From NCBI GenBank assembly GCA_013398175.1, contig VZRZ01004927.1, positions 627,418 through 691,417 of the forward strand: a stretch of 64,000 bases of DNA, in the 5' to 3' direction. The notes under the pieces are model-generated. The model did not search any database. It worked only from the letters and a program-made list of their open reading frames with translations, and was not told where the DNA came from. This document shows, in pieces, positions 25,501 through 37,400 of this stretch. Position numbers and translations under genes: made by a program. The DNA comes from Climacteris rufus. Taxonomy: Eukaryota > Chordata > Aves > Passeriformes > Climacteridae. Within the stretch, counting starts at the first letter, position 1; the number at the start of each line of letters is the position of its first letter.

Positions 25501-26230
25501 ACAGAGCAAATGCAAACTTTATTGTGTAATCATTGTTGCTGGAAGAATTATCTATTCTTTATCTCTGTGAGAGCGTGAGAGATTAAGTTTGGAAGCCTAT
25601 TAGCGACCACTGAAATGCCATTGTTATCATTCACTGTTAATCATCACGCCTGGTTCTAATGCTCTTAATCAGAGCAGTTGACACTTGGGCTCTAAATGAG
25701 AGTCAGCCAAGCGGGAGAGAGGTGGGAAATGCCCATGGCTATTGCATGGGGCTGGCATCTTCTGCTCATGGCAGCTTTTGAGTCAAATAAAGACCCCAGC
25801 AGCAGGGTGGGTACTCCTGGCAGATTTTTCCAGATCCCTAACTGATTAGAGCTGGTCTTGGCAGTACATTTAAATGGCACAGGGGAGATAGCAGAAAAGC
25901 TCCCTGTCATGAAACATCCCACACAGGACTAACAGACAGGCTAAGGAGGCCAGCCCCTGGTCAGGAAAAATGTTTCTTGGGGTCTTTTTGGAAACTCCTG
26001 CCTGCCAGCTGTTAATGGATGGGGTTGAACTGCAGTCTGCATGTTAATGAGCCTATTATGAACACCACTTTATCTTGTGACAAAGGTGGATTTAATGGAG
26101 TTGAAAGGTTTCCCAGAGTAAATTCTAAATGTCCTAATAATGCAATGAAGACTCTATTAGTGTGTTTATTAATTACAACACAGCTGCTTTTCAGCAAACC
26201 TGTTTCTGCAACCCAGTGTATGAGTTTCCC
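25501..26230. other. Two enhancer-like stretches separated by ordinary sequence
   Basis: The first stretch, 25501-25690, has ATGCAAA, TTATTGTGTAATCATTG, TTAGCGACC and repeated TTAATCA(T/G) words. The second, 26010-26220, has GTTAATGAGCCTATTATG, ATAATGCAATGAAG and TTTATTAATTACAAC. Both are AT-rich with clusters of homeodomain-like ATTA cores, and neither resembles a repeat family I know. The open frame through 26019-26306 has no recognisable domain and is probably chance. Conservation is inferred from texture only. Confidence 0.28.
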
Positions 26231-28289
26231 AGTAGAGGAAGCTCATAGGGATATGTCCTGCAACCTGAAGATGAGAACCTGCAGGTCCGTGTCACAGCCC
26301 TTCTAGAAGCCCCTAACATGATGTTTCTTATCTCATCTTGGACTTTTACTTCCACTCTGCTTTATTTGGTGATAATTCTAGCCTTGATGACTATCAGGAG
26401 CTCTGGGTGTTTATCACCCAGATGCTTCAAAACACCTCTTCAGCCCATCTGTCACTGTCACAGTTCTGGAGTGGGATAAAACCTCATCTCAGGTAGGTTT
26501 GTATGTTTGGGCCATTTCTCACAGCTCTCCGGGCATACCCCATTGTTTCTCTGAGCTATTTTGGTGAGGCTTTACCTCTACTATGAATCTTCCAGCAAAA
26601 GTGATGGTCATGTCAGCTTCTACAGTGCCTGCTTTTACAAGCTAGTCTGGCGTGTGCCAATTGGTATTCTCTGCATGTCTGGGCTCAGATCCTTTAAAGT
26701 TCAGGTCAGTCTCAAGACTGAGATTAATTTCTTTGTCTGTTTTACACTGCTGGTCAGAGGACTCTTCTATCTGAGATGCTCTGGCTAGGTTTCCATGAAG
26801 ATTGTACAGAGGACAAAGGGACCATGATAATTGTTTTCCAGCACTGTCAGATAGAGGTCATCTTTCTTGGTCTTTCAGATTATGATTCGCGTTAATAACG
26901 AAGTGTGAATGTCTGCAAGCTTTTTGTGGGTTTACTGAAGTCAAGCTTTTGAACTCTTTCCTCTCCTAGGAACTAGCACTCTCAGAGGTGAGGAAAACAA
27001 GGTGTGCAATTAACATAAAATTCTGGCACAATATCATGATTCCCAGTATCACCTGGGTTTTCCTTTCTCTGCTAATCACCTTTCAGTCTATTACTGACTG
27101 TCTTCTGTGCACAGAATACCTATGTTTTCAAGTTGCAATCCACATCTCATTTGGCAACCATACACCTGTTAGAAAATAACATGAATACAACAGGTCATAA
27201 GTTTTTGCTGACAAGGAGAATGTGATCTTTCCTACCTCCACCGAAAACTCCAGCTGAGAAACTTGTGGTGAAAGGAGCTGCACAGATTTGTAGATGTTTT
27301 CCTTCATGACAACTGGCTCATTACTCATTTTAAAGAAAAGGTTTTAAAGTATTTCAGTTAGAAAAGGGGACTAAATATTCTCCTTCAACCTGGTTTCACT
27401 CCAATCTGTCAGCTGCATTTTAATTGACGTTACTATCTCCAGCAGTCTAAGAACGTTTTCAGTAAAAATAAGAAATAATACTTCTGCTATAGTACTTTCT
27501 GTCCAAGACTGAATTATCATACCATCCTACTGTCTATTGCCTTCCTTTGCTGTTGGACAAGCTGATTCAAGGCACTGTGAAGCAGCTTGTCTCTGTTGAC
27601 AACAAACAGTGGTGGGACACAGACTCCATCTCACTGGCCCTGACTCACTGCCCACTCCTACGCTCTCACACTGCCTCATTTGAAGACACCATGAAAGAGG
27701 CCATCCTGCCTGAGCCCTACTTTGTGGCAAGCATTTCTCACTACTTCATTCCAGATCTTGCCAGAGGTCTAGCAAGTATTAATACCAGGAGAAAAATGGC
27801 TGCATTTTGGTCTTTTAAAGGAAGAAAGGTAGGGTCACGCCATCCTTTCTTTAAAGCAAAGAAGAAATTGCTCTGAGCATGGAAAGGGGCCTGTTCAGAT
27901 CATCTGGACCACCCCTGGACTCACACGCCATTGTGCAGTCATGTAACTGCAAACTTCATCACAGAGGGGTATCGTTAGTGCAGGAGCTCTGTCCTGTTAG
28001 CATGAGTATCCACACACTTCCGAGAAACAAGAGGACTGTGACAGATCTGGGAGTCTGTTTTACCACTCCTCCAGGGGTAAATTGCAGCACTCCTGGCAGA
28101 CTTCATGAGGGAAAATACTGGCTTCCTGATGTTTGTCATAAGTAACCAGAAAAGTGCACTAAACCACAAATAAAGCTATTTCTATTGCTAAATCAGTCCT
28201 GAACATGGTATTTTTTTCTGGAAAATAGAAATAATATAAATTAATTTGTCAACTCCTGTTTAGACCCCAGCCTGTTCCTGGGAAGAGCT
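26231..28289. other. Unique sequence, no gene seen
   Basis: A 109-codon open frame at 27547-27876 is featureless. It starts with an ATG-poor context and ends in a lysine-rich tail produced by A-rich DNA. No repeats are recognised. Confidence 0.5.
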
Positions 28290-28700
28290 GGTTGAAATAA
28301 TTATTCTTGACTTATGCAATCATTCTTTTTATTTCTGAAGGCTAATGGAGTGAAAACACGCTTTCCAGACCTTTGCTAATGACAGAGTCAGAAATAATGA
28401 TCGGGGACCCTTATGTTCCTCTCATAATGAGGAAAGCAACACAAAATGATAGGGATGTGAGTCCTCAGCAATCACTTGTTCTTTATTTAAAAGGCAAATG
28501 GAGCATTCAGACGAGTTCTTTAGGTTAATGGAGCCACAAATAAGGTTTTGGGGCAAGGATTTTTCACAGATAATGCAATGCAGGCAATCACTTCTCTGGA
28601 GGACAGAATTATTTACAGATGTTGAAATTTCTCTATCACAGAGAGGCAACCTAAAAGCAAACACTGCAAGGACAGGCCAAATCCATCCCTTATTTCTCAC
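28290..28700. other. Enhancer-like AT-rich stretch
   Basis: The segment carries GAAATAATTATTCTTGAC, TTATGCAATCATTC, TTTGCTAATGAC, AATAATGATCGGGGACC, TTCTTTATTTAAAAGG and ACAGATAATGCAATGC. These homeodomain- and C/EBP-like words are densely packed. Overlapping open frames on both strands (28422-28814 and 28498-28773) have no recognisable domains. It is a candidate conserved non-coding element; this was not tested. Confidence 0.25.
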
Positions 28701-31133
28701 TGCCTCAAGTCTGCACAGAAATTCACCTGTGGTCCAGAGGCACCACATGTCCAGCCTGGCTGTCAGCTGCTGAAGTGGTGCAGGATGGTCACAGGCAATG
28801 AGAGCCCCAAACAAGATTCAGAGAAGGGGTCATAGCAAACTTGAAAATCACTCCTCATGTGCCTGTCACCTGAACTTCATGTCCTCCTGCCATGCACTTT
28901 CCTGTCCCCTACTCCATACCCTTGCCCAAACACAAATTCTGGTGCTAACCCATCTCACACAAGACCCTCAGCAAAATGAAATGACCCAGTGGCTCCTGTC
29001 CCACTGCTGTTTGCTGGGGGTCACAAGATTGGACAGACCAAGCCCAGGAGACCCCTCAGAGAAACCTCAAGCAGGAGCTCAGGCAGCTTTATCCCAAGGG
29101 AGAAGAAAGCAGAGGTAGTCATGCACAAGATTGTCAGCTTCAGACGGAAGGAGCAGAGTGTGGGAATTCCCCAGGCTCCTTGGTGATGGTCAGATGCAAT
29201 TTCGTTGACATCTGCTACAAAGAGCTGGAAGAAGTGAGAACCTGGAAAGAATTCTGCCCTGCTGGATCATTCTTGCTAGGGAGATAGTACCTGTTTCTTT
29301 CTCACAAAGAAAGGCTGGTGAAGGCAGTGGAAAGCAGAGCCCCCATAACCTTGGAACAGCAGTTCAGGTCCAGATCTCCAGAGGGATCTAATTTTTCGCG
29401 GCATCACCACATGAAGCAGGTTCATGTTTCCTTTATGGTTCTTGTCGTACTCATCAGTACTCCTGTAAATAAACCTGAAACAGCATCCATAGGCTGAGGA
29501 CTTAGAGAAAGGGACCTAACTCTTTTTCACTAGCACTACATAAATTAATTTTACACCAGCACTTTCACTTCCAGTGCAGCAAAAGGAGGGCCAGGCTTAG
29601 GCACAATATCTGCCACACAGTTCTTCACTCTTAGCAAAGCCTACCTTGCAAAGAAAGTCTTCTTAGTCCTTCTCACACTTCAGGTTCAGGTGGTTAAAAA
29701 AAAGTTCAAATGCTGGTCTGCCCATACCATTGACTACTCAGTAGGAGGAAGAGGAAGTATATAATCCACCAAACAAATTCTGAAAGATGCATGATTAGTA
29801 CAATTAACAGTCTTTCATTTCTTTCAATATGAGACCATCACAGGGGGGAAAAGCTTTGTAACAGTCACTATGATATTTATAGCTGAATATGTCTCCTGGA
29901 AAGAAAGGAGAATAGTTCACAGATACATTTGTTTTTTATCAATGCCTGCTTAGCCCATTAGAAAAAGAAATTTAAACCCATTGATCTGTCAGCGTTAATG
30001 ACAAGAGAAGCACGTTTGAGGAACTGGCATATTCAAGACCCTATTTTAATAAAGCTAACTGTTTTCCCAGGTTGTGATCTCATCAACTCTTACAAGCTTC
30101 GTGGCAGGAGCTTTTCCAATGTGTTCAGTGGGGGCCCCTGTGCATGTAGAGGAGCACCTAGAAGTGATGGAGGAAAGCTGACTGGTCCTACAAGTCAGGA
30201 CTTGAGCCCAGCACCCTGGTTGATGTTTGCCTGGTGTAGTCATCAATGAAAAGAGATGTGGAGACAAAGTACTCTAAATCTGTGACCATAAAATATTCCA
30301 CAAGTCTTTGTGGGCTTACATTAGGCTAAGTGATGTTTGATTTCGAGAAGGAAAAAAGCTGCTAAAAAGGAGCATCCATCTTCATATGTGCAACTTCCCC
30401 CTTGTGATTTTTGACTTTCACTCAAGATCCTGGATAAAATCAAGATATTCCTAATAATTAACTGGAAATAGACTCCCCCTCTATTGCCTTTATATTGTTC
30501 CACAGAAATACGAGTCTTTGATGCTGTGGAACAAGTACAAGCTAGAGAAACTCTGCTACTACGACTTTCCCTACTCTGCCCAAGACAGTGTGAGATGCTA
30601 ATCACCCTTCAAACCTCACGGCATGAAGGCTGAATCTTGAGAGTCCATTAATGAAGACCCAGCTGCAGTACGCTGGGCTCGCAGTTTGGACAGATGGTAC
30701 GAGAATGCCCAAATAATGAGATGGGAAGGGCAGTTGTCCAAGAAAGTGCTTCAAGTAACTTTAAATGCACATTTGACTCGGTGTAATTTATCAGCCGATG
30801 TATGAATCTCTGCTCCCAAGCAAAGCACTGAGCTCAGGGAAGATGTGAGCCACTTTAATCAGCTTGCCCCCGGGTAGGAAAAGCACACAAGGAGAAGAGT
30901 TTCATCAGTGACAGAGTGACAGGAGCTGAGCATAGAATAGGTGTCAATAGTCACTTTCACCAAATCTGATTCACTCACTGCTGGTACAACACTGTCACCC
31001 TCACCTGTGAGAGGCTAACACTAACACAAACAACCACTTAAAAACAGTCTGTGCTGGCAAAAAAACATTTGCAAAATAGCCAGGGATGGGATCCAAATGT
31101 ATTACCCTCAAGTAACAGATATTTCAAGATGGG
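28701..31133. other. Unique sequence, no gene seen
   Basis: No domain-bearing open frame, RNA gene or interspersed repeat is recognised before the LINE fossil. Confidence 0.5.
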
Positions 31134-31146
31134 AAAAAAAAAAAAA
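31134..31146. repeat. A13 homopolymer
   Basis: An A-run just outside the low-coordinate end of the ancient LINE fossil. As the element is antisense and lacks its 3' UTR, this run is probably not its tail. Confidence 0.8.
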
Positions 31147-31149
31147 GAG

Positions 31150-32180
31150 GAAAGAAAAGAACCAAATCCTATGCTAGGGTTGTCATGAATAAGAGTTGAC
31201 TGGATCAAAACTGTTTTTTCTGTAATCCAGGTGAATGACTTGGCATTTGGCAACATTAAAAAGCATTTTATTGAAATGGGCACTGCAGATTGCACCATCC
31301 TATCTCTCTGTGTAACCACTCTGCCCCATCATTATTGGCTACTCCTTCGGCTTGTGTGTCATCCTCAGACTTTATCAGCAGCAATTTTATATTTATTTCA
31401 AAATCGCTAATAGAGAAATGGAACTGGACACAGACTATTTCCTAAAAATCTCACTTCCATCAGTCAGCATTGCCTACTTCTTTTGACTGAAGTCAAAATA
31501 CTGTGCTGGGGCATGCTGAACAATGTGCAAAAGCATATTATCTCTCTGCAGTCACTGAATTTGTAGTCACATACAAAATGAAAGCTGTTCCGTTTAATAG
31601 CTCTACCTCCTTGAAAGTTATGTTGCCTGGTATTAATTATATTTCTAGTTAGAACCTCATATTTCCCTGTGCACTATTTTGCCAGATATTAACTTCAGGT
31701 TGTTCAGCTTATAACAGTCTTAACTGCTCCTGTTACACCCCTCTGAAGGGGTGGCAAAGTACTGGCAAAACCTAAGACCTTTGCAGTCATCTGCATCATC
31801 ACCAGCTCTCCCAGGTTCATTAAAATCAGATGTTTCCTGAGCCAACCCTCTCAAGACTCTTAGATATATGTTGTCCTAGTAGATAATGTTTAGCAGACTC
31901 TTCAGTTACTTCTTCTGGGAAGTAATCAGCCTAATCCAAGCCCATATGCTGTGGATTTTCAAATATAGAGTGGAAATCATGACATAGTTCCTTTGACTCC
32001 CTGCCTTCATCATAATATCTCTAATTATCTCTAGCTGATAATGCCAGCATTCCTACTGTTCCTAAACCTACAGAAAGTCCTCATTGCCTCTACCTTCTCT
32101 GACTAAATCAGAGGATTTGTGTAGTGTGTTTAGCTGCTTCTCACTCCAGTGACCCCTTTTCTGCTGCCCCTTTTGCATCT
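31150..32180 (-). mobile_element. Ancient CR1/L3-like LINE, reverse transcriptase fragment (degenerate)
   Basis: This is a fossil of the reverse-transcriptase region of a CR1-superfamily non-LTR retrotransposon, in antisense to the given strand. Translating the minus strand shows family motifs in order. The first is NIINTRQH at 31643-31620, which corresponds to the Q-H-G-F block before the palm. Next is KSEDDT at 31372-31355, which corresponds to the F-A-D-D catalytic box with both aspartates kept. Last is HFNKMLFNVAKCQVIHL at about 31278-31228, the conserved block downstream of the catalytic box. The three motifs lie in three different reading frames, so indels have destroyed the ORF. DNA-level similarity to L3-like CR1 elements of turtles and other amniotes, as I remember them, continues to about 32180 with gaps. 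The copy lacks the thumb region, the 3' UTR and the terminal octamer repeats, so it is truncated at the low-coordinate end, near an A-run at 31134. Both boundaries are approximate. Confidence 0.87.
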
Positions 32181-34189
32181 CTGATGCTGAAAGGGTGTTG
32201 TGGACAAAGAACAGCAGGCAAGTTCTGGAGGGGGATCAGGAAGGATCCCGTAAGAACTGCCTAGGGTTTCAGAGGCTTTCTGCAATTCATCTACAGTTTA
32301 ATAGGGCCAAAAGCCCTGCCTGCAATTAGGGGAAAATTGTATGAAGGTAAAAATTTGCTACCAACTGCAGGGTCTCCATGCTGGTGTACAGGACTTCTAT
32401 CTGTCAAAAAAGAGTCATGAAAAGTTAAGTTAATAGTTGGCATAGAGGCCATAACAAAGACAGGGACAGAAGTCATCACTCTAAACTATTAATTTTGTGT
32501 CTTTTTTTCCATTTTGCTCACTTTTCTTTTTCCGAATTACCTGCCCCATCTTGTCTTCACTGCCACATGCACAGCTGAGCTAAAAGCTTTGTGCTTAGGA
32601 GAAGTTTGTTATTGTAACATTCACCACACACACACTGCATTCTAATAACTACAGTCATGTAGAGAAATCCTTTTAAATCAAAGAAATACCATAATGAATA
32701 ATGAGAACATTCAACAAAACTCTCTGAAGCAAACAGGGAAATAGAAAGATTGTTTGACCTTTTAATACTGTAAATACATCTGGAGTGCCCAAAGAATGGC
32801 TGCATCCCACAGCCTCCTGAACAAATACCTGATGCCTCTAATAGCACCATTTTCCTGCATATGTCTGTAACACCCACATGGCTCCTCTTAGCAGCAGGAC
32901 AGGACAGTCGGGACTATACGGAGCAGCATTTCCCAGCAGTTTTGATTTGTGTGGTGTTATTTTTGCTTAGCTTGCTTTTTTTCTTCCAGGAACTGTGTCT
33001 GTTGAGTAGGCTAAGTCTTCAAATGCAGCAGCCATTTCTTCCCAGTAGAGTTAGGCAATAGCAGAATAACAGGGATGCACAATTGCAGCCGACCAGGGGC
33101 TACTCTGTTAGCCACGACAGCCTGAAGAACCAGCTGCAGTGAAGCACATGTCCCACTGGACAAGCTACTCTTCACTGGGAGAAGTAGCATGAGCAGCCTG
33201 ATCTTAAAAGTCTCATAGTCCTGAAGAAACTGTGAGGGTCAGAGGGGAATTTTGATAAGTGTCTGAGGCAATGGCATCTGCACCTCCTCAGTATCTCTGT
33301 TGGCTTATGAGGGAAGCAAACTCCATAAGTTTTGGGTTCACCCCTTGCAGAAAGAGGTTCCTCGTTTTCTGAGATTGGGGATAAGCCTATACACTCCCCA
33401 AAGCACTTTTTAAGGACTTCCACAGCATAAACTTGTCTTTTTGGTGCAACCATGCACAAGGCAAAGGCCATCAAGTTAATTCTAGTCTAATTATCATCCA
33501 AACTGAAAGGGGAATATCTGTGAAGCTGCTTTGCTCTACAGAAAGGCTAATTTTCTGGGCACTGAAAGGTCTACCAGATCTCTAGAAGCTGAGTTGTTAC
33601 CTGCACACAGTTGCACTGTGCCATTAAGACTCATCAGCTTGTTAAGAGAGGCCAAAGCTCTTCGGGTCAGGTTTCCAAAATGGTTCAGTGCCCACTGAGT
33701 TAGGTCTGCGAAACTCTAGTCCCAGATATGAGTACCAAACTGTTTGGAAAATCAAGCCCTAAGCTCTTGAAATCTGCCCTTTCTCATGCCCTTCCAATTA
33801 CTACTGATCTCCACATTTGAAAACCTGGTAGTGCTGAGGGGTGATGTGATCAGGATGGTAATAGAAACAAATTTTTTGAGTCTGACAAGCTACATTTGGT
33901 TGAAATGTTTTAGCCATCTTTCCTTGAAAGTAGCATTAACAATGAGAAGAAAATAGTAACAGGGTGTTTAAAATGACAGCCAGAGAAGGCAGAAGTGTTT
34001 CACTAATCTCTCATAATTCTCTGGCCATGTCAGAGGAAAGCCATGACATACTGAGACTGTCAAAACCCTGTTGAGCAAACAGTACAAAAAAGAGAAACTA
34101 TAGGAATTCAGACAGCATAGGGGAGGGGAGTAAACTATTATTCTGAAACTTTAACAAAGGGAAAAGAAGTGAAGAATCAGACGGCCTAT
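32181..34189. other. Sequence between two LINE fossils, no gene seen
   Basis: About 2 kb separates the minus-strand and plus-strand LINE relics. It may contain further unrecognisable old repeat sequence, but I can identify no motif. Confidence 0.45.
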
Positions 34190-34480
34190 TTTCACCCTGG
34201 CAAACATCATATGCCTCAAGATTCCACTCTGGATCCCACACTGTTTAATTTGCTTGTGTTTATGAAAAATCTCGAAAGGACTGAAACTGAAATAGCAAAA
34301 ATGCAGCAACCACAAATGTTCAGGTGGGTGAGTAGTATGAATTATTATGATGACATTCAGGAAGACCTTAGGCAACCAGATGACTGGCCCAAGAAATGAA
34401 ATTCCAGTGCCAAAACACCAAAGACATGCAACATTGGAAAAAGGGAAAGTATTACTTGCACAGGAATATAAATGTAGGTG
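34190..34480 (+). mobile_element. Degenerate LINE (CR1-like) reverse transcriptase relic
   Basis: A short open stretch (34169-34399) carries MPQDSTLDPTLFN at 34211-34249, which fits the P-Q-G-S-x-L-G-P-x-L-F-N motif of non-LTR reverse transcriptases with the glycines mutated. Exactly 35 residues after LFN comes IQEDL (34355-34369), followed by a DW pair (34382-34387). This matches the family word L-Q-x-D-L plus tryptophan at the spacing I expect for CR1. The frame then ends, and a neighbouring frame overlapping by four bases continues with MKFQC at 34396, matching the family M-K-F-N-x-x-K-C block. One frameshift therefore separates the two parts. The catalytic F-A-D-D box, expected near residues 45-49, is replaced by MQQPQ, so the copy is inactive. 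It lies about 2 kb from the minus-strand LINE fossil and covers an overlapping part of the ORF, so it is a separate insertion. The limits beyond these motifs are not visible. Confidence 0.68.
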
Positions 34481-37400
34481 GGACACTTTTTCTTTACCAA
34501 GAAAGATTTTTTTCCTCTGCATTCTCTTGCCCACCACACAAATACACACATGGGGCTCTCAAGTGCCCCTTGGCCTCTGTCTCAGTGAGGAGCACCAAGC
34601 AGGAGAGGAGAGAAGAACAGAGTATGAAACATGAAAGAGAAAGAGCCTGTGATGTTATAAGGAGGGAGACAATAAAGGACAGAGAAAGAGCAGGGAGGAG
34701 GACTGGTCAAGAGCTGGGGCTGGGGAGAGGTGGTACAAAAATATAATGCAGGTGACTCAAAGAAACAGTCCAAGTCATTACTGTAGATATATCCAGGTAG
34801 ATTCAATCTGTGCACAAATGATAGCAGATAGCCAAAATTAATTAAAAAATAAACACTCAAAAATGTTTGAGCAATTCTATGTAAGCACTAAAAATTCAAC
34901 TGAAATCCTACACATAACATCTCTTTATAAGTTCTAAAAACTTCCTCAGAGATACTGCACAAATGAAATGGGAATATGGTTCCTGTTAAAGCAAAATATT
35001 AAGAATACATCCTAGGTAAAGAGCAGTAGACAAGGCTAACAACTATGGTTAGGTTTAAAAATCACTACAATGAGAGTGCTACAAATGGTGCAGAGAGAAA
35101 AAAGGAGGCCAAAGGAACAGGGAAGAAGCAAATGCATTCTGAACTGACAACTATTCTATCTCCAGGATGCCTGATGGTCTTGGGTAAGGTTGTGCTGACA
35201 AAAAGGGTGAGTTGAAAGAGTTAGTGTTGGGAGAGAAATATCTACTGCTCCAGTTGGAGTAGGGCAGGAAAGGGGCTGCCAAAGGATAGATGGTCTGCAA
35301 AAATCGCTCTCCTATAAGATCTTGCTTATCCTAACAAGGACTGGGAAAGCTGGCACAAAAGTCAGCCAAGGTCAGCAATTTGGACGGAGGTGTGGGTTAG
35401 AGTTTGTGCTGGGAGAGGTGCAAATCTATCCGTATTTTTGAGTGGGGCTGGAAGCAGGCTGCCAAACCAATGCTTAAGCTGCTGAAATAATTCATCTCCT
35501 GAGACCTTTTGTACAATAACGTGATGAAGGAATGTGTAATCTTTAGAGTATACTCACTTTATCCCTCCTCCTTAGCTCATAATGTCAGGAAAAGAGACAT
35601 GCAGTAAAAAAAATCACAGCAAAATCACCACAGATAAAAAGAAATATCAAATACTTTTTGCAAACAGGTGTTAAGCCTATGTACTCATTGCTATAGTAGA
35701 CCAAGGACACAAGGTGATTCAAAATGAAAATGTATTCGTCTATGGATAACATTAGTTTCCAGAGTCATGGGAGTTAATGATAACAACAATTTTTAGAGTA
35801 TATTAAATGCAATCCTTCAAGACTTAATCCAACCTCTAACTATTTTGGGATCAGGATGAGATCTAATGGGGCTTGAGAACAAGGTTGAAAGGATTGATTA
35901 TCCTACATCTGCCTGCTGTGAGGTTCTTACATTTTCCTCTGAAGCATGTAGTGCTGGCCAGGGTCAGAGGCAGGCAGCTGGATAGGAAGGCACCCTGGAT
36001 TAGCTTGTTTGTACTCCCCCTGCTCTGCCTTGGCTGCAAGCTATGCAAGGTTTTATGTCTGTAATCCACAGCTCTCCTTGAGGAACACAGAGGGCCTCTG
36101 AAATGCTAAACAACCCAGGGAAAGAAGCTTACCTGAAGCCATGAGTAAACCCAGGAGTCAAACCTCTGGCACAGATTTTGGCTTCTTCCCCTTCTAAATG
36201 GTTCAATGTTTGGATGTCTTTGTTTTCAGCCCTGTATCTGAAAGATAGAGGAATTAGCATGATTTCTTTAATCTTTTTGTTCTCCCAGATAAGTGTATTA
36301 GAGGAATTTTGTAGGTTATGGAAATATTTATTTTGAATTAAAATTAAAGCTGCACCACACTGTGTGTTATTGTATCTTAGTGTAGGGCACAACTGAGCCA
36401 TGCAGTCTCCTATATCTGACTGCAGAAACGTTATTCCTTTTGCCCAGACCTGGATAAATGAAAGAACAAGGCTCACTTTTCAGCAAAAGCCAGTTTATAT
36501 CTGTTGTGATACAGCACACATGGAGCCCAAAATGTCTCCTGAAATAGCTATTTTATTTTCAAAACTTCATGGGGAAATTGATTTTGGCTTTCAAACAGCA
36601 AAGAACTAGAGGTGTAACCTAGGGCATTATGGCATCAGTATGCCCAGTTATTGACAGAAGAGACCAATAATGGTATTTTTGTGTTAACTTGTTTTAGTGA
36701 ATATAAGAATATCTCAACAGGTTTTACCTGAGCTCTGTCCAGCCAGTTTCCTCTAATTTAACCAGAGGAAAGGTTGCTGCTACTGTCAAAGATAAAGGAG
36801 AGTATGGAAAAAGTGATAGATAGTTAACTGGCAGACATGAGACACTATGAGCAGAGTTGTTGCTGGTGTCCGCAAAATTTCCTTCCCACCTCCAAAGGAA
36901 ATACAATTTTTGGAAAAGATCAAGCCCAAAACACACTCTAAATCTCAGACAAAGATTTGTGAACCATGTGAACATATTTCTCAGGTGCAGTGCTCCTCTG
37001 CCTGAAAAAAGGGATCGAGGGGAAGGTGGGGAGCACAATATGAACCATTCCCATCTCAGCAGCTACAGGGCCTCTCTGATTCCTCCTTGTGGCTGTGTGA
37101 AACCCACCCTGAACAGAGCAACCCATCAAGCAGCATAGCCCAGCACCAGATGAACTACTGTCTTACCTAGCAACCCTAACAATCCTATCATAGCCTTCCA
37201 AAAATCTCTCACTCTTAGCCCTGGCCCAGTCAACACTTAGGGAAATGCAATTTAATTAACCCTTTCTCACAAGGACTTCATCCAAGTACCCCATCCAGAT
37301 AAGCACTAATGTCGGCTCAGGTTCTATTGCCTCAGTTACTGCTGCAAGTCTTTTATTTTTCCCCTTCTGCCTTCAGTAAGCTCTTTAGATTCAAGCACTA

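Noticed and set aside
27547..27876. 109-codon frame considered as a retrocopy
   Set aside because: No family resemblance, no poly(A) tail and no target-site duplication.
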